Positions 17,986 to 27,081 of a stretch of 64,000 nucleotides of DNA are shown here, in pieces. The position numbers and the translations under genes were made by a program. Numbering within the stretch: position 1 is the first letter of the stretch; each line of letters starts with the position of its first letter. The stretch spans positions 1-64,000 of the forward strand of contig NZ_RYZH01000024.1 of NCBI RefSeq assembly GCF_003977685.1, in the 5' to 3' direction. This DNA comes from Tautonia sociabilis (GTDB taxonomy: Bacteria > Planctomycetota > Planctomycetia > Isosphaerales > Isosphaeraceae). Below the pieces are notes generated by a model. The model had not been told where the DNA came from. It searched no databases and saw only the letters and a list, made by a program, of their open reading frames with translations.

Positions 17986-19002
17986 TCAACCCGAGCCCGG
18001 AACTCCCCGGAACCTCGCGGGCTTGCCGTCCTCGAGATCGATCTCCCAGGAGCTGATGCCGCGATGGCGGTCGTAGGCACGCTCCATCGCCTCGATGTCG
18101 TCGAACCAGCCGATCAGGTAGGCGGCGCCGAAGGTGTCGCCGGGCCGGGTGGGTCGGCCGCCGATTTCCTGGATCATGCAGACGTAGCCGCGCTGGTGGC
18201 ACCAGGCCTGGTACACGTCGTCCGGCCGGAGGGTCATTCCGGCCAGCCAGGGCCCCTCGGGGACCTGATAGGATCGGATGAATCGCTCGGGGGGAGGGCC
18301 GTCCTGGCGACGGTAGAGGAAGCGGGCGTCGGGGGGAAAGTCGGCGGCGAACTCGGTCGAGGGGATCGTCGGGGGGTCGGCGTAACTGAGGAAGACGTGT
18401 TCGAATCCTTCTCCTTGCCGGTGCTTGATGTGGCCCGGCAGGTCGATCCTCAGGAACAGGCAGGGGGACTCGGCGACGGTCGTCACCCGATCGGAGGCGA
18501 GGAAGAAGCGCTCCCGATCGGGGAAGATGAGCGTTTGCTCCCAGACCGATCCCGCCCGATCGTGCGGCGGGTAGGAGATCGTCCATTCGTGGCGCAGGGT
18601 GATCGCCACGAACCCGTCGCCGAGGAACACGGTCGGCGCCAGGAGCTTCGCCTGAGTGCAAATCTGGGGGCCTTCGACATACCGCTTGGGGAGGTTGCCG
18701 TGCACGAGGTTGCCGAAGTCGTATTGCCCCTCGGGGATGGGGGCGTCGGCCGGGGCCGGTTCGAGGAGGAAGTCGACCACGTCGAGCCCGAAGCCGAGGT
18801 CTCGGGCGCCGGTTTGCTTGTCCTCGAAGGAGCCGCCCACGATTCCGGAGACGTAGCCCTCGGTGGCGACGCGGGCCCGGTAGCGGTCGGTCTCGACCTC
18901 CACCCGGGTCCCCGGCGGGTAGGTCGCGCCGGACTCGATCGGGAGCGTTCGGCCGTTCGGGTCGGCGAGGCGGATCAGGGGAGCGTTCCGACGTCCGGTC
19001 AT
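17986..19002 (-). CDS. conserved-looking hypothetical protein, 338 aa
   Basis: No family is recognised. The protein has no signal peptide or membrane helix. It is rich in aromatic and acidic residues with alternating hydrophobic patterns that suggest mainly beta structure. Notable segments are the N-terminal ESGATYPPGTRVEVETDRYRA, the central FFLASDRVTTVAESPCLFLRID and the C-terminal GWFDDIEAMERAYDRHRGISS. Codon use is strongly GC3-biased and the start is well supported: AGAGGAGGG precedes ATG 19002 by nine bases. The sugar-binding or lyase look of the beta-rich centre is impression only. It is transcribed away from RidA's gene in the same direction, 67 bases downstream of it, so a joint transcript is possible. 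Confidence 0.75.
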   Translation of the reverse strand: MTGRRNAPLIRLADPNGRTLPIESGATYPPGTRVEVETDRYRARVATEGYVSGIVGGSFEDKQTGARDLGFGLDVVDFLLEPAPADAPIPEGQYDFGNLVHGNLPKRYVEGPQICTQAKLLAPTVFLGDGFVAITLRHEWTISYPPHDRAGSVWEQTLIFPDRERFFLASDRVTTVAESPCLFLRIDLPGHIKHRQGEGFEHVFLSYADPPTIPSTEFAADFPPDARFLYRRQDGPPPERFIRSYQVPEGPWLAGMTLRPDDVYQAWCHQRGYVCMIQEIGGRPTRPGDTFGAAYLIGWFDDIEAMERAYDRHRGISSWEIDLEDGKPARFRGVPGSG

Positions 19003-19069
19003 GGAGGACCCTCCTCTGGAACGGCCCCGACCGGGGGCCGGGCGATGGCCCGGACCCCGGGGCGATGGC

Positions 19070-19510
19070 TCATTCCTTGATCTCGAAGATCGCCTCGACC
19101 TCGACCGCCGAGCCGGTCGGAATCTGGGCGAAGCCCAGGGCGCTTCGGGCGTGGTAGCCGTCGCCGTCCTTGCCGAAGATCTCGTGAAGCAGGTCGCTAC
19201 AGCCGTTGACCACCAGGTGCTGCTGATCGAACTCCAGCGTCGAGTTGACGCATCCCAGCAGTTTCAGCACGCGGAGGCCGTCGAGCGAGCCGTGGAAGTT
19301 CCAGACCGAGTTGAGGATCTTGACGGCGCACTCTCGGGCCGCTTCCTTGCCCTGCTCGACCGACAGATCGGCCCCGAGCTTCCCCTTGATGTCGCTGACG
19401 TGTCCGGAGGTGATCAGCAGGTTCCCCGTCCGGACGACCATCGCCAGGTATCCGGGCGCTTGCTTCGAGAAGGTGATTCCCAGGGCCTCGGCCTTCGCTT
19501 GCGGCGTCAT
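19070..19510 (-). CDS. RidA (YjgF/YER057c/UK114) family protein
   Basis: A 146-residue protein of the size and pattern of RidA-like trimers: NLLITSGHVSD near the N-terminus, EQGKEAARECAVKILNSV, LDGLRVLKLLGCVNST and the C-terminal HARSALGFAQIPTGSAVEVEAIFEI with the conserved Arg. RidA enzymes hydrolyse reactive enamine/imine intermediates from PLP enzymes. This member differs from classic RidA in the middle segment and belongs to the longer variants, so the exact substrate is open. ATG 19510 is chosen over GTG 19516 because AAGGA lies at proper distance. It sits 66 bases after the SMP-30-like gene on the same strand. Confidence 0.88.
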   Translation of the reverse strand: MTPQAKAEALGITFSKQAPGYLAMVVRTGNLLITSGHVSDIKGKLGADLSVEQGKEAARECAVKILNSVWNFHGSLDGLRVLKLLGCVNSTLEFDQQHLVVNGCSDLLHEIFGKDGDGYHARSALGFAQIPTGSAVEVEAIFEIKE

Positions 19511-19576
19511 GCGCACATTCCTTGGTTCGGTGTGCAGGTCGAGCTTCGTCGTCGATCGGCCCCGATGGGGCCGGGG

Positions 19577-20479
19577 TCACTCCCCCTCCTGGCGCCGTTG
19601 CCAGGAGAGGCCGGGCGTCTCGACCCGGAAGGAGACCAGTCTGGTGTGCTCCACCTCGGTGACGTAAACCGTCCGGCCGTCGGGGCCGCCGAAGCAGAGG
19701 TTGGTGGGGAACTTCCCCAGGACGTCCACCTCGCGCAGGATCTCCCCGTCCGGGGTCATGAGGATGACCGTCCCCTTGCCGTGCCGGGTGATGGCGAGGT
19801 TCCCGTCCGAGTCGCAGCGCATGCCGTCGAACCCGTGGTCGGGGAACTGCCGGATCAACCGCTTTTCGCCGAGCGTGCCGTCGTCCTGAATCGGGAATTT
19901 CCAGACATTTCGTTGCACGGATTCGTTGACGTAAAGCCACTTGCCGTCGGGGCTGACCTCGATGCCGTTGGTCGTCCCCAGGTCCGAGGCCACGCGGTCG
20001 ACCTTCCCGGAGGTTGAAATCTTCCAGATCTGTCCCGATCCCGCTGACCAGTTCGGGTCGCTGGCGTAGAGGGTCCCGTCGGGAGCGATCGCCAGGTCGT
20101 TCGGCTGGTTCATTGCCGGCTCGTGGGCGAAGACGTCGATTGCTCGGGTCTCGGGGTTGATCCGGAGCACGTTGTGCCCGACGTAGTCGGCCACGAACAT
20201 GGTACCGCTGGCGTCGAAGACGATGCCGTTGCCGACGCTCTCACCGGGAAGCCGGACGAAGACCTCTCCCCGGCCGTCGGGGGAGACCCGGCCGATGGTG
20301 CCCTGCTCGGCGAAGTTCACGGCGAAGATGGTCCCCTGGGCGTCGCAGGCCGGCCCCTCGATTCCCGGGGTGAATGCTCCCGGGCTTGTCAGGGGAGCGG
20401 CGAGAAACAGATCCTGCCCGGCGGCCCCGGTCGAGAGCACCGCCACCAGCCCCAGGAACCCGCCGATTCGAGCCGCCAT
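19577..20479 (-). CDS. secreted SMP-30/gluconolactonase-like propeller
   Basis: The 300-residue protein begins with a signal peptide (MAARIGGFLGLVAVLSTGAAGQ) and then six-bladed SMP-30/LRE repeats: EGPACDAQGTIFAVNF, GNGIVFDASGTMFVADY, NQPNDLAIAPDGTLYASD, TTNGIEVSPDGKWLYVNES and DGMRCDSDGNLAITRHG. The Glu in IEGPACD and the Asn and Asp residues of these loops match the calcium-binding lactonase site. Members hydrolyse sugar lactones, which would fit with the sugar dehydrogenase encoded upstream; this link is inference. The start at 20479 gives the signal peptide directly; 20533 would add 18 unconvincing residues. It is divergent from the sulfatase gene. Confidence 0.85.
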   Translation of the reverse strand: MAARIGGFLGLVAVLSTGAAGQDLFLAAPLTSPGAFTPGIEGPACDAQGTIFAVNFAEQGTIGRVSPDGRGEVFVRLPGESVGNGIVFDASGTMFVADYVGHNVLRINPETRAIDVFAHEPAMNQPNDLAIAPDGTLYASDPNWSAGSGQIWKISTSGKVDRVASDLGTTNGIEVSPDGKWLYVNESVQRNVWKFPIQDDGTLGEKRLIRQFPDHGFDGMRCDSDGNLAITRHGKGTVILMTPDGEILREVDVLGKFPTNLCFGGPDGRTVYVTEVEHTRLVSFRVETPGLSWQRRQEGE

Positions 20480-20692
20480 CGTTCGCCCCCCGATCGAGCC
20501 GGCCGAGCCCCGCGCCGCGGTTGCGATCGTCATTGCCCCCGCCGGCCGGTCGCGGGGCGACCGCCATTGTTCTGCGTCTCAGGCCCCGTGTAAACCGGGC
20601 GGCGAGCCGGTTTCGAGAGACTGCCGACGCCTTTCCCGCCCTTCCGCCGGTCGCTATCGTACGGGTCGGCACCAATGGAGAAGGGGTCCCCC

Positions 20693-22342
20693 ATGCTGAT
20701 CGCCTCCCGCCGACTCGCCCGATGGCTCGCCTTCGCCGTCCTCCTCGCCTTCGCTCCCGCCCCCTTCCCGGCGATCGCGCAGGGGCCCGAGGGGACCCAG
20801 CGGCAGCCGGAGTTCGACGTCGTCGTCGACCGAGACGGAGCGCCCCGAGCGACCTCCGCCCCCCCTGATCGGCCCAACATCCTGCTCATCTACACCGACG
20901 ACCAGCCGTACAAGACCGTCGGCTGCTATCCCGAGGCGCCGCCCTGGGTCCAGACGCCGAACATTGATCGCCTGGCCTCCCGGGGCGTCCGCTTCCACCG
21001 AGCCTACCTCGGCTCCTGGTGCATGCCCTCCCGCGCCTCGATCCTCACCGGCAGGCTTCCCCACGGCATCGAGTCCTTGCGGATGGCCGGCGAATACCCC
21101 GGCAGCACCTACGACCCGGAACAGGCCCCCTTCTGGCCTGCCGTCTTCCGCCGGCACGGCTACCACACCGCCCAGATCGGCAAGTGGCACACCGGCACCG
21201 ACACCGGCTTCGGCCGAGACTGGGACGATCAGATCGTCTGGAACCGGCCCGCCCACCCCGACAACGCCGGGAACTACTTCCACGATCAGATCCTCGCCTT
21301 CAACGACGAGGAGCGTCGGGTCGAGGGCTACTCCACCGACAACTACACCGAGTGGGCGCTCGACGTCATCCGGGGAGCCCGCCGCGATCCGGACAAACCC
21401 TGGTTCCTCTGGCTCTGTTACGGCGCCGTCCACGGTCCCACCACCCCCGCTGCCCGCCACCAGGGCTCCTACGACGGCCAGACCGCCCCGGTCCCCGACG
21501 ACATCTTCGGCCCCCGGCCCGACAAGCCCTCCTACCTGGAGCACACCCAGGCCTGGGAGCCCGGCCCCGGCGGCCTCCCCGTCATGAAGACGAGAGCCCC
21601 CCGCGAGGGGAATTTCGACACCGACGAGCCCGGCCTCGACTTCCAGGACTGGGTTCAGCAGGTCAACGAGTGCGCCCGGGCCCTCGACGAGGGGGTCGGG
21701 CGGCTGCTCGCCGCGCTCGACGAAACGGGTCAACGTGAGAACACGCTCGTCATCTTCACCGCCGATCAGGGCTACGCGCTCGGCGAGCACGGCATGAGCA
21801 TCAAGCTCGCCCCCTACGACGCCGCGGTGGCCTCTCCCCTCATCGTGTCTCAGCCCGGCACGCTCCCCGAGGGCGAGACGTGCTCCGTCGCGGTGAACGC
21901 CCCCGACCTCGTGGCCACGATTGCCGCCCGGGCCGGCATCGCGATTCCTTGGGAGCTTCACGGGAGGGACATCACTCCCCTGCTGGAATCCCCCCGGTCG
22001 GCCGATTGGCCCCACCCCATGCTCATGGAACACCTCGGCCGAGCGTACGGCTCCGACACCTCCCCGATCCCCACCGGCTCGAAGCTCACCGAGGTCGGCG
22101 GCGTCCCGTGGTGGGTGCTGCTTCGAGACGGCCGCTTCAAGTACATCCGCACGCTCGCCGAAGGCGAGCCCGAGGAACTCTACGACCTCGACGCCGACCC
22201 CGAGGAGCTGCACAACCTCGCGGCCGACCCCGAGTACCGAGCCGTCCTGGAGTCGCTCCGAGAGCGCACCGTCGCCGAGCTGCGCCGGACCGGGGCCCCC
22301 TTCGCCGACGCCATGCACGCCCCCCGGCTCCTGAGCCGCTGA
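20693..22342 (+). CDS. secreted formylglycine-dependent sulfatase
   Basis: A 549-residue type I sulfatase with a signal peptide (to about residue 29). PNILLIYTDDQ provides the metal-binding Asp69-Asp70. CMPSRASILTGRLP holds the C-x-P-S-R site whose Cys110 is converted to formylglycine. GKWHTG and the late TLVIFTADQGYALGEHGM supply further active-site residues. It cleaves sulfate esters, probably of polysaccharides taken from algae or other biomass; planctomycetes have many such enzymes. The best-resembling subgroup is the iduronate-2-sulfatase/choline-sulfatase-like set, but specificity cannot be read. ATG 20693 is preferred to ATG 20675 because GGAGAAGG lies just upstream. A GH43-like gene follows 105 bases later. 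Confidence 0.93.
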   Translation: MLIASRRLARWLAFAVLLAFAPAPFPAIAQGPEGTQRQPEFDVVVDRDGAPRATSAPPDRPNILLIYTDDQPYKTVGCYPEAPPWVQTPNIDRLASRGVRFHRAYLGSWCMPSRASILTGRLPHGIESLRMAGEYPGSTYDPEQAPFWPAVFRRHGYHTAQIGKWHTGTDTGFGRDWDDQIVWNRPAHPDNAGNYFHDQILAFNDEERRVEGYSTDNYTEWALDVIRGARRDPDKPWFLWLCYGAVHGPTTPAARHQGSYDGQTAPVPDDIFGPRPDKPSYLEHTQAWEPGPGGLPVMKTRAPREGNFDTDEPGLDFQDWVQQVNECARALDEGVGRLLAALDETGQRENTLVIFTADQGYALGEHGMSIKLAPYDAAVASPLIVSQPGTLPEGETCSVAVNAPDLVATIAARAGIAIPWELHGRDITPLLESPRSADWPHPMLMEHLGRAYGSDTSPIPTGSKLTEVGGVPWWVLLRDGRFKYIRTLAEGEPEELYDLDADPEELHNLAADPEYRAVLESLRERTVAELRRTGAPFADAMHAPRLLSR

Positions 22343-22447
22343 CTGCCCGGCCCGGCGTCCTGAGCCCTGAGCGTGCCGAGGCCTCGCCCTGGCCGTTCCG
22401 GTGGCCCCAATCGTCGGCCGGGAGGCGATTCAATCGGAGGAACCTTT

Positions 22448-23404
22448 ATGTTCAGTCGCGATGTCAATCGGGCGGGGATCGTCCCCCTGGCCCTGACCCT
22501 GGCGCTGACGCTGCCCCTGGCTTCGGGGGCATGGGCCGGCGACGAGCCGTTCCCCGACTGGCTCGTCCGCTGGGAGCCGATCCCCCAGAACCCCCTCTTC
22601 CGGGGAGCCGGCGGCGACTCCTGGGACGCCCGCATCCGAGAGCGAGGCTGGATCCTCCGGGAGGAGGACGGATCGTACAAGCTCTGGTACACGGGTTACA
22701 ACGTCGAGCGGTCCCCCAGCCGGTTCCTCGGCCTGGCCACCTCCTCCGACGGGAGATCGTGGGTTCGGCACCCCGGCGGGCCGCTGTCCGCGCCGACCTG
22801 GGTGGAGGACATGTGCGTGCTCCGCCACGACGGGCGATACCTCATGTTCGCCGAGGGTCGAGACGACGTCGCCCACCTGCTCACGTCCGAGGACGGGCTT
22901 CGCTGGCAGGAGCGGGGCCCGCTCGACGTCCGCCTCGCCGACGGCCGCCCGATCCCCCCGGGCCCCTACGGCACTCCCACCGTTCTCCGCAAGGACGGCC
23001 TCTGGCACCTGCTCTACGAGCGCGGCGACCGGGGAGTCTGGCTCGCCACCTCTGCCGACCTGAAGGTTTGGACCAACGTGCAGGACGACCCGGTGCTCGC
23101 GCTGGGCCCCGAGCCTTACGACAGCACGGCCGTGGCGATGAACCAGGTCATCGAGCGCGACGGCGTCTATTACGGCATCTACCATGCCAACGCCCATCGC
23201 CCCTGGCGAGACTGGACGACCTGCGTGGCCCGGTCCACCGACCTTGTGCACTGGGAGAAGTATCCCGGCAACCCGATTGTCCGGAACAACAGCTCCAGCG
23301 GCATCTTCGTCGACGAGCCGGGCGGTCCGGTCCTCTACACGATGCACCCCGAGGTGCGCCGGTACCGCCATCCGGGAACGGGGGACGAATCGGATCATCG
23401 CTGA
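22448..23404 (+). CDS. secreted GH43/GH130-like five-bladed propeller protein
   Basis: The 318-residue protein has a signal peptide ending near SGAWAGD (residue 31), then repeats typical of five-bladed propeller glycosidases: NPLFRGAGGDSWDARIRERG, YKLWYTGYN, FLGLATSSDGRSWVRH, YLMFAEGRDD and GVYYGIYHANAHRPW. Acidic residues suited to catalysis are present (Asp in SWDAR, Glu in FAEGRD). This fold is shared by GH43, GH32 and GH130, and also by non-catalytic relatives, so the sugar acted on is unknown. A strong ribosome site GGAGGAA precedes ATG 22448 by seven bases. It follows the sulfatase gene in the same direction and both products are exported, suggesting joint use of a sulfated polysaccharide. 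Confidence 0.78.
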   Translation: MFSRDVNRAGIVPLALTLALTLPLASGAWAGDEPFPDWLVRWEPIPQNPLFRGAGGDSWDARIRERGWILREEDGSYKLWYTGYNVERSPSRFLGLATSSDGRSWVRHPGGPLSAPTWVEDMCVLRHDGRYLMFAEGRDDVAHLLTSEDGLRWQERGPLDVRLADGRPIPPGPYGTPTVLRKDGLWHLLYERGDRGVWLATSADLKVWTNVQDDPVLALGPEPYDSTAVAMNQVIERDGVYYGIYHANAHRPWRDWTTCVARSTDLVHWEKYPGNPIVRNNSSSGIFVDEPGGPVLYTMHPEVRRYRHPGTGDESDHR

Positions 23405-23411
23405 GCTTGGC

Positions 23412-23472
23412 CGGCAGGTTCCTGCCGAGACTCGGCTCGAATTGGGGAGAGCCGGGGCGTCCCTGCCCCGGC
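23412..23472. terminator. two hairpins between convergent genes
   Basis: CGGCAGG-TT-CCTGCCG at 23412-23427 and GCCGGGGC-6-GCCCCGGC at 23451-23472 lie in the 99-bp gap between the GH43-like gene and the convergent Gly-rich gene, a typical place for a bidirectional terminator. Confidence 0.5.
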
Positions 23473-23503
23473 CCTCCGGCCTGCTCGGGGGAGGCGATCG
23501 CGG

Positions 23504-23926
23504 TTACCAGCAATGCCGGCCTCGGCCGTGGCCCCCGTGCCTCCCGTGGCCGGGGAAGCCGTAGCCGGGAAAGCCGTAGCCGGTGCGGAATTCGCGGTAA
23601 TACATGCCGCCGCCGAATCCGAAGCCCGGATACCCGCCGAACCCCGGAGCCGGGCGGTAGGGGAGCCGGCAGGTCGGGGGCGGCACGTGCCGGCAGGGCA
23701 CCTTGCAGCCATGCCGACAGGCCGGGCCCGGGTTGTACCCCTGGCCGAAGCCCAGGTTCAGGTTGATGCTCCCGAAACTTCCCGTTGGGGTGATCCCCGG
23801 CCCGTAGCCGAAGTTCTGGCCGAAGCCGCCGAGTTGCGCCCTCGCCGGTTGCGGGGCCCCCAGGGTGACCATCCCGCCGACGACCAGGGCGCCGAGCAGG
23901 CTCGCGACCTTCGTCTTGATGAACAT
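23504..23926 (-). CDS. small secreted Gly/Tyr/His-rich protein
   Basis: A 140-residue protein with a clear signal peptide (MFIKTKVASLLGALVVGGMVTLGAPQPARAQ). The mature part is low-complexity: Gly/Asn/Phe-rich (FGQNFGYGPGI), then a Cys-bearing stretch (ACRHGCKVPCRHVPPPTCR) with four cysteines, then repeated GFGG and GYGFPGYGFPGHG ending in a His/Gly-rich tail. The pattern suggests an extracellular structural, adhesive or metal-binding protein rather than an enzyme. GAGAGGTT lies before ATG 23926. A protein of similar style is encoded at 54388-54954. Function unknown. Confidence 0.75.
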   Translation of the reverse strand: MFIKTKVASLLGALVVGGMVTLGAPQPARAQLGGFGQNFGYGPGITPTGSFGSINLNLGFGQGYNPGPACRHGCKVPCRHVPPPTCRLPYRPAPGFGGYPGFGFGGGMYYREFRTGYGFPGYGFPGHGRHGGHGRGRHCW

Positions 23927-24481
23927 GCGAAGAACCTCTCTCGTCTGGGTCGAAGCACTTGCCAATCCGCGATCGAACGGTCGACCCGGGCGGCGTCCGA
24001 CTCGTCGATCCGCCGCCTCCTGCGGCCGCTCGCCCCTTCCCTGGGGAGGCGATTGGCCGCCGCCCGGGCCGGTATGGGGGGGATCGCACGGCCCGTGCCG
24101 CGGTTTGGAGCGGGTTGGGGCGATTGTTCGCAAGCCCTGGTTGCGCGGGGGTTTGCACCTGGGAGGGCCGCCTTGTCCCCGAACCCTGTCCGCGGATCTC
24201 CCCGCCAAGGTCCTGGCGTCTCGCCGGTTTTCTGACGGGAGCATGCCGGTCTCTGGATTGGTGGCTCGCTCGCCGATCCGTCTTCGCCTTCTGAATGGCT
24301 CGAATCGCCGATCGGTCGGGGAAGGGGGGGGCGGGGGACTTCCGGGAACGGCGGGATTGCCCTCGAGCCGAATGGTCGCGCCCCCGTTCCCGGCGATCGG
24401 CCCAGGCGGTGCCGCATGAGTCGCCAACCGGATGCCCGCTCCGATCCGATGCCGACCGCCGATCGTCGGGAAGGCTCCTCG
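23927..24481. other. 555 bp intergenic region between divergent genes
   Basis: No gene, RNA or repeat is recognised between the Gly-rich gene and the GT4 gene. If the GT4 gene starts at 24416 instead, the gap is 489 bp. The stretch from 24065 to 24300 is less GC-rich than its neighbourhood but holds no sustained frame. Promoters for both flanking genes must lie here; none matches the consensus well. Confidence 0.45.
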
Positions 24482-25570
24482 ATGGATCGGCTTCTCCAGC
24501 GTTCGCTCGGCCCGATGGAGCCCGGCGCCGTGTTGCTGCACGCGCCGTCGCACGCCTTCCAGGCGCCGGGAGGAGGGGAGGTTCAGCTCGCGAGGACGGC
24601 CCGACACCTGGAGGAGCTTGGCCTTTCGGTTCGGCCGTTCAATCCCTGGGCCGACCGCCTGGAGCGAGGGAGGCTGCTGCACCTGTTTGGGATGAGCCGG
24701 GAGGGGCTCGAGCTGGCCCGGGTCGCCCGCTCGAGAGGGGTCGCGGTGGCGCTCTCGCCGATTTGCTGGTTCGAGCCGTCGGCGCTGGCCGCCCTGGCGG
24801 GGGGCCGGCTCCGGGCGGCTCGAGACCTGGGCGCGTGGGCCCTCCGCCGGGCGATTCCGAGGCTTCCCGGCTGGCGACGGGAGCTGCTGGGCCTCTCGGA
24901 AGCGGTTCTGCCCAACTCCCGGGCGGAGGGGGAGCAGCTCTCCCGGCTCTTCGGGCTCGATCGGTCGAAGATCCGGGTGATCCCGAACGGGGTTGAGCCG
25001 ACCGTCCAGGGGGCCGACCCGGCCCCGTTCCGGGACCGGTTCGGGCCGGGGGAGTTCGTCCTCTTCGCGGGGAGGATCGAGCCGAGGAAGAACGTCCTGA
25101 ACCTGGTGCGGGGGGCGGCTCGGGAGGGACTGCCGCTGGTGGTCATTGGCGATCCGGTGCCCGGACACGAGCCGTACGCGTCGAGGTGTCGGCAGGAGGG
25201 CGGCCCCCTCGTCCGGTGGGTTCCGAGGATGGACGCCGACGACCCGCTCCTCGCGTCGGCCTTCGCGGCGGCCCGGGTCTTCGCCCTGCCGAGCTGGTTC
25301 GAGACGCCCGGCCTGGCGGCGCTGGAGGCCGCGCTGGCGGGCTGCTCGGTCGTGATCACCCCGTTCGGCTGCACCCGAGAGTACTTCGGCGACCTGGCGT
25401 TTTACGCCCGGCCGGGCAAGCTGGGGGAGATTGCGGGGGCGCTCCGCCGCGCCTGGGAGGCGGGACGGGGGAGAACTGAGCTTGCCGAACGTGTCCGTCG
25501 GCGGTACCTCTGGGCGACCGTGGCCCGGAGGACGGCGGAGGTCTATGACGAGATCGCCCCGAGAGGATGA
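24482..25570 (+). CDS. GT4-family glycosyltransferase
   Basis: A 362-residue retaining glycosyltransferase with two Rossmann halves. The C-terminal donor-binding half is clear: VIPNGVEPT, VLFAGRIEPRKNVLNLVR (the phosphate-binding GR-x-K-N loop), and ALPSWFETPGLAALEAALAGC with the conserved Glu pair (E-x7-E). The enzyme moves a sugar from a nucleotide donor to a lipid or polysaccharide acceptor in the cytoplasm. ATG 24482 is chosen because GGAAGG lies seven bases upstream; an earlier ATG at 24416 would add 22 hydrophilic residues. The stop overlaps the GT9 gene by 26 bases, so both probably build the same surface glycan. Confidence 0.88.
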   Translation: MDRLLQRSLGPMEPGAVLLHAPSHAFQAPGGGEVQLARTARHLEELGLSVRPFNPWADRLERGRLLHLFGMSREGLELARVARSRGVAVALSPICWFEPSALAALAGGRLRAARDLGAWALRRAIPRLPGWRRELLGLSEAVLPNSRAEGEQLSRLFGLDRSKIRVIPNGVEPTVQGADPAPFRDRFGPGEFVLFAGRIEPRKNVLNLVRGAAREGLPLVVIGDPVPGHEPYASRCRQEGGPLVRWVPRMDADDPLLASAFAAARVFALPSWFETPGLAALEAALAGCSVVITPFGCTREYFGDLAFYARPGKLGEIAGALRRAWEAGRGRTELAERVRRRYLWATVARRTAEVYDEIAPRG

Positions 25571-26930
25571 TCGGGCGCCGAGGCCCGTGCCGGTCCGCCG
25601 CTATCGCTACAGCAAGTGGCGCTGGCGGGTGCTCGTCGCCGCGCTCGACGCCGTTGGCGGGCTGGTGATGCGCGCCTGGCGGTTGGTCCGGCCGCTGGGG
25701 CCCTGGCCGGAGCCGAGGCGGATCCTCGTCGTCCAGCTCGACCATCTGGGGGACTCGGTCCTCTCCAGCCCGCTGTTTCCCCGGCTGAAGCGTCGGTTCC
25801 CCGGCGCGACGATCGACGTGCTCGCCTCGCCGAGCAACCGGGCGGTCTTCGAGGCCGAGCCGATGGTCGATCGGGTGATCCTCGCCGACCGGAACTGGTT
25901 CGAGCGGAGGCCGGGCCGGTGGGCGCTGGGCTCGGCCGTCTGGTCGCTGGGCCTCGCCGTGCGATCGGAGGGGTACGACGTGGGGATCGACGTCCGGGGG
26001 GACGTGCTCTCGGTCCTCGTCCTGGCCCTGGCGGGCATCCCGAGACGGGTGGGATGGGCGATGGGAGGGGGAGGGTTCCTGCTGACCGACCTGGCGCGCT
26101 GGGAGCCCGGGCGCCACGAGGTGCGCTCTCGCCTCGCCCTGCTCGAGGCGATGGGCCTGCCCGACGAGGGCAGGGGGGAGGCCGCCGCCGACGCCGAGGG
26201 ACCTCGCGTTTCGGTCCACGTTTCCGACCGCGACCGAGCCCGGGTCGCCCGGCTGCTTCGGGAGGCCTGGCCCGCCCGTCGGCCGTCTCGGCGACCGGTG
26301 GCGGTCGCGGCCTCGGGCCCCGGGGGGGGATTCTCTCCCGACGCCGAGGCCGCCGACTCCTCCGCGGAGCCAGTCGAGCCCGACTGGCTGCACGCGGGCC
26401 GGTTCGGCTCGCCGGCGCCGCTGCTGGCCGTCCACCTTGGCGCCGGGACGCTCGCCAAGCGCTGGCCGCTCCCCCACTGGGACGACCTGCTCGGCCGATT
26501 CCTCCGGGACGGCTGGCGTGTGGTCGTCGTCGGCGGCCCCGACGACGCCCGGCTGGCCTCCTTGCTCTCGCCTCACGAGGCGCTGCGCGACTGGACCGGC
26601 CGGCTTGCCGTCTCGGAGACGACCGCCCTGCTGGAGCGCGCCGACCTGTTCCTCGGCGCCGACAGCGGCCCCGCCCACCTGGCCGCCTGCGCCGGAGTCC
26701 CCTCGGTGGTCCTCTTCAGCGGGACCAACCGGGTCGCCCAGTGGCGACCCTGGTCGCGCCGGAGCCTGGTCCTGCGGCACGACGTTCCCTGCCGCCCCTG
26801 CCACCGCAAGGCCTGCCCCCTGGCCGACCACCCCTGCATGACCGGCCTGACCCCCGACCGGGTCTACCGGGCCTGCCAGCGCTGGTGGGCCCGCCTGCAC
26901 CGCTCGGAGTCGCCCCATGCTCCGCTCTGA
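25545..26930 (+). CDS. GT9-family (heptosyltransferase-like) glycosyltransferase
   Basis: The 461-residue protein starts with a basic Pro-rich tail and a hydrophobic membrane-associating segment. Then come the GT9 signatures: ILVVQLDHLGDSVLSSPLF (residues 60-78), LLAVHLGAGTLAKRWPLPHW (phosphate-binding loop), and FLGADSGPAHLAACAGVPSVVLFSGTN (donor site). Family members add heptose or related sugars to lipid A core or other envelope glycans. The C-terminus has four cysteines (CRPCHRKACPLADHPC) as in many heptosyltransferases. An insertion of about 60 low-complexity residues (about 255-310) is unusual. ATG 25545 lies three bases after GGAGGT and overlaps the GT4 gene; a small membrane-protein gene overlaps its 3' end. 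Confidence 0.88.
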   Translation: MTRSPREDDRAPRPVPVRRYRYSKWRWRVLVAALDAVGGLVMRAWRLVRPLGPWPEPRRILVVQLDHLGDSVLSSPLFPRLKRRFPGATIDVLASPSNRAVFEAEPMVDRVILADRNWFERRPGRWALGSAVWSLGLAVRSEGYDVGIDVRGDVLSVLVLALAGIPRRVGWAMGGGGFLLTDLARWEPGRHEVRSRLALLEAMGLPDEGRGEAAADAEGPRVSVHVSDRDRARVARLLREAWPARRPSRRPVAVAASGPGGGFSPDAEAADSSAEPVEPDWLHAGRFGSPAPLLAVHLGAGTLAKRWPLPHWDDLLGRFLRDGWRVVVVGGPDDARLASLLSPHEALRDWTGRLAVSETTALLERADLFLGADSGPAHLAACAGVPSVVLFSGTNRVAQWRPWSRRSLVLRHDVPCRPCHRKACPLADHPCMTGLTPDRVYRACQRWWARLHRSESPHAPL

Positions 26931-27081
26931 GCCGACGACCGGGAGCCCTCGCCGGGACTGGCGATCGTGGCTCGCTCTGTGCTGGGCGGTCGTCTTCGGC
27001 CTGCTCTATGCCCGGATGGTCCTCCAGGAGCGGGCCCCGGGCGTCTGGGAGGCGATCCGGCAGTTCGCCGGGCCTCGCTGA
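26917..27081 (+). CDS. 54-residue single-helix membrane protein
   Basis: ATG 26917 overlaps the end of the GT9 gene by 14 bases and has GGAG nine bases upstream. The product is basic at first (SPRRDWRSW), has one membrane helix (LALCWAVVFGLLYARMVL) and ends in an amphipathic piece (GVWEAIRQFAGPR). The overlap and codon composition suggest a real, translationally coupled gene. It might anchor or assist the glycosyltransferases encoded upstream; nothing in the sequence proves it. Confidence 0.6.
   Translation: MLRSEPTTGSPRRDWRSWLALCWAVVFGLLYARMVLQERAPGVWEAIRQFAGPR

Noticed and set aside
18395..18420. GTTCGAATCC, the T-loop-like string of a tRNA
   Set aside because: It lies inside the minus-strand 338-residue gene and no acceptor stem or other arms are present.
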